Source: CAZWUZ01 sp964637655 [NCBI: uncultured bacterium] (lineage in GTDB: Bacteria; DAOPZR01). Taken from it: 9,787 nt of DNA. The position numbers were made by a program, and so were the translations under genes. The stretch covers positions 1 through 9,787 of the forward strand of contig CAZWUZ010000145.1 in the NCBI GenBank assembly GCA_964637655.1. Reading direction: 5' to 3'. This document shows positions 6,089-9,787 of this stretch, piece by piece. The stretch's first letter is position 1, and each line of letters starts with the position of its first letter. The notes under the pieces are model-generated. The model ran no database searches, had not been told where the DNA came from, and was given only the letters and a program-made list of their open reading frames with translations.

Positions 6089-7144
6089 ATGACTACGATC
6101 GCGGTTGACGCGTCGTGGCTGCAGGAGCATGGCGCGGGCATCCAGCAGTACACGGAGCACCTGCTGAGCGCCTGTGCGGCGGCCTATCCCGACGACCGCA
6201 TCCTGCAGTGCAACCCGTCGGCGGCGCGACTGGACCTGGCAACGCTGCGGGTGCCGTATGGCAGGTCGCTGCCGATGCGGTTGCTGCATCACCGCCTGCT
6301 GCTGCCGCGCGCGCTGAGGCGTGCAGGAGTTGACTGGTATTTCGCCCCGAACTTCGTCACCTACGCGTCGCTCCCGCCGGGTTGCCGGCTGGCGCTGCTC
6401 ATCCCCGATACTGCCTACCTGCGCCACCCGGAGTGGTGCGATGCGGCGCATGCGGCAGCGCTGCGCGAGCAGGTACCGCGCTGCCTGGAAAAGGCAGCAG
6501 CGGTTATCACCATCTCGACCGGGGTGGCGGATGCATTACGTGATGCCTACCCGGCATATCGCGGCGCGCTGACGGTTATTGAACCGGCGGTGAGCGTGCC
6601 GCCGCCAGCAGCAGACGATGACACGGCAACACTCGGCCGTCTTGGCCTGCAGCGTGGCGATTTTGTCCTCGGCGTGGGGACGCGCGAACCGCGCAAGGAC
6701 TGGCCTTTGGCGGTCGCGGGGTTCTGCGCGTACCGCAATAGTGGCGGCAGCGTCGGGCACCTGGTCATTGCCGGTGGCGAGGGGTGGGGCGACGACGCGC
6801 AGCGGCAGCCGCGCGGCGAAGGGGTTGTCCTTGCCGGAACAGTGAGCGAAGCGGAGAAGTGGGCGCTCTACCGCAATGCGGCGGCATACCTCTCGACCAG
6901 TCACTACGAAGGGTACGGCATGCCGCTGGCGGAGGCGATTGCCTGCGGCCTGCCGGCAGCAGCGGTACCGGCTGGCGGTGCCACCGGCACGTTGACCGGG
7001 CACTTCACCCCCATCACCGCCCGCACGCCGGAAGCAGTCGCGACTGCACTGCACGAATGCCTGCGGCAGCAGCGCCGTGAACCGCCAACGTTGCGCACCT
7101 GGATGCAGGCCGCAGCGGAATTGCGTCAAGTTCTTCACCGCTGA
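6089..7144 (+). CDS. GT4-family glycosyltransferase (GT-B fold)
   Basis: The 351-residue protein has the landmarks of retaining family 4 transferases. An N-terminal Rossmann half starts at VDASWL with GIQQYTEHLL (residues 6-26), IPDTAYLRHP lies at 105-114, and KAAAVITISTGVADAL (135-150) precedes the linker. The C-terminal nucleotide-sugar half has LGVGTREPRKDW (194-205), HLVIAGGEGW (224-233), and the E-x7-E motif as EGYGMPLAE (274-282) followed by ACGLPAAAVPAGG. Such enzymes transfer a sugar from an activated donor onto a lipid, polysaccharide or protein; the donor and acceptor cannot be read from sequence. The ATG comes one base after the PilZ-PilT stop and has no ribosome site of its own, so it is probably translationally coupled. 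A role in glycosylating a surface structure linked to that motor is an inference only. Confidence 0.9.
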   Translation: MTTIAVDASWLQEHGAGIQQYTEHLLSACAAAYPDDRILQCNPSAARLDLATLRVPYGRSLPMRLLHHRLLLPRALRRAGVDWYFAPNFVTYASLPPGCRLALLIPDTAYLRHPEWCDAAHAAALREQVPRCLEKAAAVITISTGVADALRDAYPAYRGALTVIEPAVSVPPPAADDDTATLGRLGLQRGDFVLGVGTREPRKDWPLAVAGFCAYRNSGGSVGHLVIAGGEGWGDDAQRQPRGEGVVLAGTVSEAEKWALYRNAAAYLSTSHYEGYGMPLAEAIACGLPAAAVPAGGATGTLTGHFTPITARTPEAVATALHECLRQQRREPPTLRTWMQAAAELRQVLHR

Positions 7145-7159
7145 ACGGGTCCTGTTGTC

Positions 7160-7184
7160 ACACCCGAAATGTGGGATCGGGTGT
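7160..7184 (+). terminator. Inverted repeat after the glycosyltransferase gene
   Basis: ACACCCGA (7160-7167) and TCGGGTGT (7177-7184) form a perfect 8-bp stem with a 9-base loop, 15 bases after the stop codon. The plus strand has no T-run behind it, so termination of the plus-strand operon here is likely but not canonical. Confidence 0.4.
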
Positions 7185-7192
7185 CCAGTCAG

Positions 7193-7225
7193 AAAAAATG
7201 GATTCCCGATACGGACCTCGGGAAT
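7193..7225 (-). terminator. Intrinsic terminator of the minus-strand MshEN/lipoprotein operon
   Basis: On the minus strand the perfect 8-bp stem ATTCCCGA/TCGGGAAT (7225-7202, 8-base loop) is followed after three bases by six T residues (7198-7193). It lies 18 bases after the lipoprotein stop codon. The ATTCCCGA...TCGGGAAT core also resembles intergenic repeats seen in many genomes, so it may be both. Confidence 0.65.
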
Positions 7226-7243
7226 GACAGCAACGGAGAGGGT

Positions 7244-7888
7244 CTACTGCTGTTCGACTCCGGTCAGCCAGATGATCTCGCAGGAACCGTCGCCGGTATC
7301 GGTGCGCGAGCGCGAGGTGCGCCAGATGAACCCGTTGGGCACGCCCGTCTCCTCGATGTCAATGAGAAATCCGGTCAGGCGGATGGTGCCCCCCTCGTCG
7401 AGGCGGCGCACGGCGTCAGCCACGCGCGTGTCGGCGGGGAGGATGTGGTTGTTGCTGGAGTTGGCGACGATGAAGTCGTTGCCGCCCGGGACATCGTCAA
7501 CATCGTAGCTCCACCAGTACCAGCGGCCGCTTTGCGACCAGTTGATATTCCGCCACGCCTGACGGGTGACCATTTCGCCAAAGACCAGCGCGATATCGCA
7601 CGGGGCGAGTGCCGCGCCGCGGTCGCTGCTATACGTTTCGATGCCGACTATGATGCCGGTAACAGTGTATTCCGCAACCTTCGTGATACGGTGCGCGATA
7701 TCGTCGCGCACGAGTGAAAAGAATTCAGGTTGCGGCAGATCGCGCTGCAGCGGGCGCGCTGACGGGTCAAGGCGCGGCGGGGCGGCGACAGGTTGACTGG
7801 CAGTGTCAGAGGCGTGCGGCGGCGCGGTGGCGGTGCCGCGGCAGGCAAGCAGGAGGAGCAGCGTTGCGGCAGCGGCAATCAGGCGCAT
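7244..7888 (-). CDS. Predicted lipoprotein of an unnamed conserved family
   Basis: The N-terminus is a textbook lipoprotein signal: MRLIAAAATLLLLLAC with the lipidated cysteine at residue 16. A Pro/Ala-rich linker runs to about residue 50. The globular part contains blocks that look strongly constrained: TGIIVGIETYSSDR (77-90), PCDIALVFGEM (96-106), SQSGRWYWWSYDVDD (118-132), NSSNNHILPAD (143-153), GGTIRLTGFLIDIE (166-179) and SRSRTDTGDGSCEIIWL (192-208). I believe these correspond to a family of secreted proteins of unknown function found in several Gram-negative groups, but I cannot name it. C97 and C203 could pair. Start ATG (complement of 7886-7888) overlaps the end of the MshEN gene by 10 bases, so the two are probably co-translated. 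It is the last gene before a terminator. It probably sits on the periplasmic face of a membrane. Confidence 0.85.
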   Translation of the reverse strand: MRLIAAAATLLLLLACRGTATAPPHASDTASQPVAAPPRLDPSARPLQRDLPQPEFFSLVRDDIAHRITKVAEYTVTGIIVGIETYSSDRGAALAPCDIALVFGEMVTRQAWRNINWSQSGRWYWWSYDVDDVPGGNDFIVANSSNNHILPADTRVADAVRRLDEGGTIRLTGFLIDIEETGVPNGFIWRTSRSRTDTGDGSCEIIWLTGVEQQ

Positions 7889-8406
7889 GGCGGGGGCAGG
7901 AAGGCCGGGGCGGACTCACCGCCCGGCACCGGGTAGGTGCAGATGTCGTTGTAGAGGTCGGTGAGGCGCTGACGATGGCTGTCGATTTCCTGTTCGTTGA
8001 GACGCAATTGTTCGAGAATGGGCGGCAGTTGTGCCATTTTGCGCAGACGCTCCTGCGATTCGAGCAGCGCATCGATGCGCTGCTTGAGGTATTCCATGCG
8101 GCTGACGATGGCGACAAACGATTCGCGGCTGAGCCCGTCGCGGCAGCGCGCGACATGGTCATGGGCAAGACGCGCCAGCTGGCGGGTGAAACGGTCGGCG
8201 TGCGGATCGTCGATGACCTGCCGGACCTCCTGCAGCAGGGCCTGATTGAGATTGCAGGAGGAGACATACCCCTTCCGCCGGAGGATGGCGCCGAGCAGCG
8301 GGGCGGCTTCCCCCTGCTCGCGCTGCTCGCGCACGGCGTCCGCCAGCTGCTCCTCGCTGAGGCAGCCCAGTTCGATAAGAATTTCGCCAATGCGCTTGCG
8401 TACCAT
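7879..8406 (-). CDS. Stand-alone MshEN/GspE-N-like domain protein with coiled-coil tail
   Basis: The 175-residue protein begins with two tandem copies of the helical motif of the MshEN (T2SSE_N) domain. The first (residues 5-28) keeps R5, G7, L10, G14, L16, L21 and Q28. The second (37-60) keeps G39, L42, G46, V48, L53 and L57 but has Leu for the first Arg and Glu for the last Gln. In MshE-type ATPases this pair binds c-di-GMP, but normally as the N-terminus of a GspE/PilB ATPase; here no ATPase follows. Residues about 95-155 are helical and charged with heptad-like spacing, probably a coiled coil, and the last 15 are Pro-rich. Start at complement of 8404-8406 is preferred because the fold begins there and a promoter ends just before it; longer in-frame starts at 8424 and 8472 lack a ribosome site. 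Likely cytosolic; co-transcribed with the lipoprotein. Confidence 0.8.
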   Translation of the reverse strand: MVRKRIGEILIELGCLSEEQLADAVREQREQGEAAPLLGAILRRKGYVSSCNLNQALLQEVRQVIDDPHADRFTRQLARLAHDHVARCRDGLSRESFVAIVSRMEYLKQRIDALLESQERLRKMAQLPPILEQLRLNEQEIDSHRQRLTDLYNDICTYPVPGGESAPAFLPPPCA

Positions 8407-8414
8407 ACCCGCGT

Positions 8415-8443
8415 GGTATAGCATCCGCGACGACGATGGGCAA
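8415..8443 (-). promoter_or_regulatory. Promoter of the MshEN/lipoprotein operon, leaderless placement
   Basis: Reading the minus strand, TTGCCC (8443-8438) is followed after 17 bases by TATACC (8420-8415), with TG placed as in an extended -10. Predicted +1 is near 8408, only two bases before the ATG at 8406, and no ribosome site lies there. This again points to a leaderless or nearly leaderless mRNA. Confidence 0.5.
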
Positions 8444-8444
8444 G

Positions 8445-8473
8445 TTGACAGCGGCAGGATGAAGGCATACAAT
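8445..8473 (+). promoter_or_regulatory. Near-consensus sigma70 promoter of the mutT/protease operon
   Basis: TTGACA (8445-8450), 17 bases, then TACAAT (8468-8473): six and five of six matches with ideal spacing, the strongest promoter in the window. Predicted +1 is near 8480, so the leader is about 10 bases and consists mostly of the ribosome site GGGAGGAG (8480-8487). Its -35 is one base from the -35 of the divergent promoter. Confidence 0.75.
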
Positions 8474-8489
8474 CGGTGTGGGAGGAGCT

Positions 8490-8879
8490 ATGAAAACAGT
8501 AACTGCGGCCATACTGCGCGATGACGCGGGACGCATCCTCATCGCCCGGCGTGCGCCTGACGAGAGCAATGCGGGGATGTGGGAGTTTCCCGGCGGCAAG
8601 CTGGAACCGGCGGAAACGCCCGAAGCGGGCCTGGCGCGCGAACTGCACGAGGAGTTCGGGATCGAGGCCGCCATCGGCGCCTTCTACGCCGAGAGCATCT
8701 ACCACTACGAACATGGCAGCATCCGGCTCATCGCCTATGACGCGCGTATCACGCGCGGCGAGCCGCGCCCGGTGGTGCATGATCAGCTTGCCTGGGTGAG
8801 CGCAGCGCAGATGCGCGACTACACCTTCTCGCCGGCGGACCTCCCGTGTGTCGATCAACTGCAGGGGAGAGACGGCTGA
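8490..8879 (+). CDS. Nudix hydrolase, MutT/NudG-like (d)NTP pyrophosphatase
   Basis: A single-domain 129-residue protein, the normal length for MutT-type enzymes. The Nudix box is complete at residues 36-58: G36, E42, R50-E51-L52, E54-E55, G57, fitting G-x5-E-x7-REU-x-EE-x-GU. Before it stands the usual RILIARR...GMWEFPGG strand-loop. After it are AFYAESIYHYEHGSIRLIAYDARI and AWVSAAQM.DYTFSPAD, the C-terminal layout of the MutT/CTP pyrophosphohydrolase group. Such enzymes hydrolyse damaged or surplus nucleoside triphosphates such as 8-oxo-dGTP to the monophosphate and pyrophosphate with Mg2+; the exact substrate cannot be told, so I give no symbol. ATG 8490 follows GGGAGGAG by two bases; an in-frame GTG at 8478 lies upstream of the predicted +1 (8480). 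The stop overlaps the start of the protease gene (TGATG). Confidence 0.92.
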   Translation: MKTVTAAILRDDAGRILIARRAPDESNAGMWEFPGGKLEPAETPEAGLARELHEEFGIEAAIGAFYAESIYHYEHGSIRLIAYDARITRGEPRPVVHDQLAWVSAAQMRDYTFSPADLPCVDQLQGRDG

Positions 8880-9787
8880 TGGTACGGGGCCGGCACGCGC
8901 TTGGCACGCTGCTGGTCCTGCTGCTCGCGGTTTCGCCGGCCGCGGCGCGCGACGTGCGGCAGGTGCGCCACCCCGTCACCGGCGCAACCGTCGCGGCGAC
9001 AGACGAGGTGGTCATCACCTGGCGCGACGGTGCGGACGCGACGCGACGCGGGCGGGCGCTGGGGCGCGAAAACCTGCAGGCGGGACGGCAGTTCGCCCGC
9101 GGGCGCCATCAGCGGGTGCGGGCAGCCAGCGGGCAGGATATCGACCGCCTGCTCGAACGTCTGCGGCGCGACCCGGATGTCCTCACGGCGGAACCCGATT
9201 ACCTCGCGCGGCAGGCGTTGACCTTCAGCGATCCGCTGTCGGCAAAACAGTGGCAGTTTGCCGGCATTCATCTCCCCGGCGCATGGGACCTGACCACCGG
9301 CAGCCCGGACGTCATTATCGCCATCATCGACAGCGGGCTCGACCTGACGCATCCCGACGTTGCCGGACAGTTCATCACGGGCTTCGACTATGTCAATGAC
9401 GACGCTGACCCGACAGACGACAACGGGCACGGCACGCTGGTGGCCGGGCTGGCGGCGGCGGGAGTGAACGGCACCGGGATTACCGGCGCGGCGCCGCGCA
9501 GCCGGCTGCTGATACAGAAGGTGATCGCGGCGGACGGCAGCGCGAGTTATGCTGACGTGGCGGAAGCCATCGTCGCGGCAGCGGATGCCGGGGCGCGGGT
9601 TATCAACCTGAGCATCTGCGGTTATGCGTCCGCGGACTACCTGCAGGCGGCAGTCGATTACGCGGTCGCCCGCGGCTGCGTCCTCGTCGCGGCGGCCGGC
9701 AACGACCACCGCAGCGACCCGGTCTACCCCGCGGCGTGCAGCGGAGTCATCGGTGTGGCGGCACTCGAAGTCGAGGACCTCATCGCC
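8879..9787 (+). CDS. Secreted subtilisin-like serine protease (S8), 3' end outside window
   Basis: The frame runs from ATG 8879 to the last base without a stop (303 codons). Residues 1-23 are a signal peptide (Arg/His N-region, leucine core, SPAAA-RD). Residues about 24-115 look like a propeptide of the fervidolysin/I9 type, ending in the RLRRDPDVLTAEPDYLAR segment common just before subtilase domains. The catalytic domain follows: the first acidic site at IIAIIDSGLDLTHPDV with D151, the histidine at DDNGHGTLVAG with H184, and the oxyanion asparagine in AAAGN at N275. The Ser block (GTS-x-A/S) should lie just beyond the window. The fourth residue of the His block is Leu where His is more usual (HGTL versus HGTH). 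It is exported and presumably self-processed. Start overlaps the mutT-like stop, with GGGGAGAG at 8863-8870 as ribosome site. Confidence 0.93.
   Translation, partial: MVRGRHALGTLLVLLLAVSPAAARDVRQVRHPVTGATVAATDEVVITWRDGADATRRGRALGRENLQAGRQFARGRHQRVRAASGQDIDRLLERLRRDPDVLTAEPDYLARQALTFSDPLSAKQWQFAGIHLPGAWDLTTGSPDVIIAIIDSGLDLTHPDVAGQFITGFDYVNDDADPTDDNGHGTLVAGLAAAGVNGTGITGAAPRSRLLIQKVIAADGSASYADVAEAIVAAADAGARVINLSICGYASADYLQAAVDYAVARGCVLVAAAGNDHRSDPVYPAACSGVIGVAALEVEDLIA

Noticed and set aside
7169-7717. A 182-codon plus-strand frame over the lipoprotein gene
   Set aside because: It begins inside the terminator region and lies antisense to a lipoprotein with a clear signal and conserved blocks.
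8855-9709. A 284-codon open frame antisense to the protease gene
   Set aside because: It overlaps the subtilase catalytic blocks on the other strand and has no ribosome site or recognisable domain.
1-9787. CRISPR array, tRNA, rRNA, integrase or insertion sequence
   Set aside because: No regularly spaced direct repeats, cloverleaf-like sequence or transposase motif was seen on either strand.

Overview
The window is about 63% G+C by eye (estimated, not counted) and densely coded. It looks like ordinary chromosomal accessory sequence from a Gram-negative-type bacterium: two predicted lipoproteins, a secreted SH3/HEAT protein, a secreted subtilase and a type IV pilus retraction-type ATPase. Combinations such as a WD40 protein beside an SH3/HEAT protein, and a PilT of unusual signature, would suit a PVC-type lineage (Lentisphaerota/Kiritimatiellota/Verrucomicrobiota) or a similar deep group. 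That placement is a weak inference, because the window holds no rRNA or other phylogenetic marker. I see no IS element, integrase, tRNA or CRISPR array.

Layout, plus strand first. The 3' part of a WD40-like beta-propeller gene (2-802) is followed by an exported protein with SH3-like, HEAT-like and beta-rich C-terminal parts (856-2460). A short spacer contains a hairpin and, on the minus strand, a protein-like fossil frame that may be a dispersed repeat (2476-2600). A DUF4291 gene follows (2608-3201), apparently leaderless. After about 290 bases of doubtful coding value come a lipoprotein of unknown function (3488-4147) and a small conserved hypothetical protein (4300-4647). A TTGACA promoter then drives a PilZ-PilT fusion ATPase (4714-6087) and, one base later, a GT4 glycosyltransferase (6089-7144).

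Two hairpins at 7160-7225 separate this operon from a convergent minus-strand operon. That operon encodes a stand-alone MshEN/GspE-N-like protein with a coiled-coil tail (8406-7879) and, overlapping it, a lipoprotein (7888-7244). Its promoter stands back to back with the near-consensus promoter of a rightward operon: a MutT-type Nudix hydrolase (8490-8879) overlapping a secreted subtilisin-like protease (8879 to beyond the window).

The most coherent biological theme is cyclic di-GMP. The window encodes a PilZ domain with both ligand motifs intact, fused to a PilT motor, and nearby a free-standing domain of the other c-di-GMP fold used by type IV pilus/type II secretion ATPases (MshEN). This suggests, but does not prove, a pilus or secretion motor whose activity is set by c-di-GMP directly on the retraction ATPase, with a second adaptor-like receptor in the convergent operon. 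The remaining genes (WD40, SH3/HEAT, DUF4291, mutT, protease) show no obvious functional link to it.
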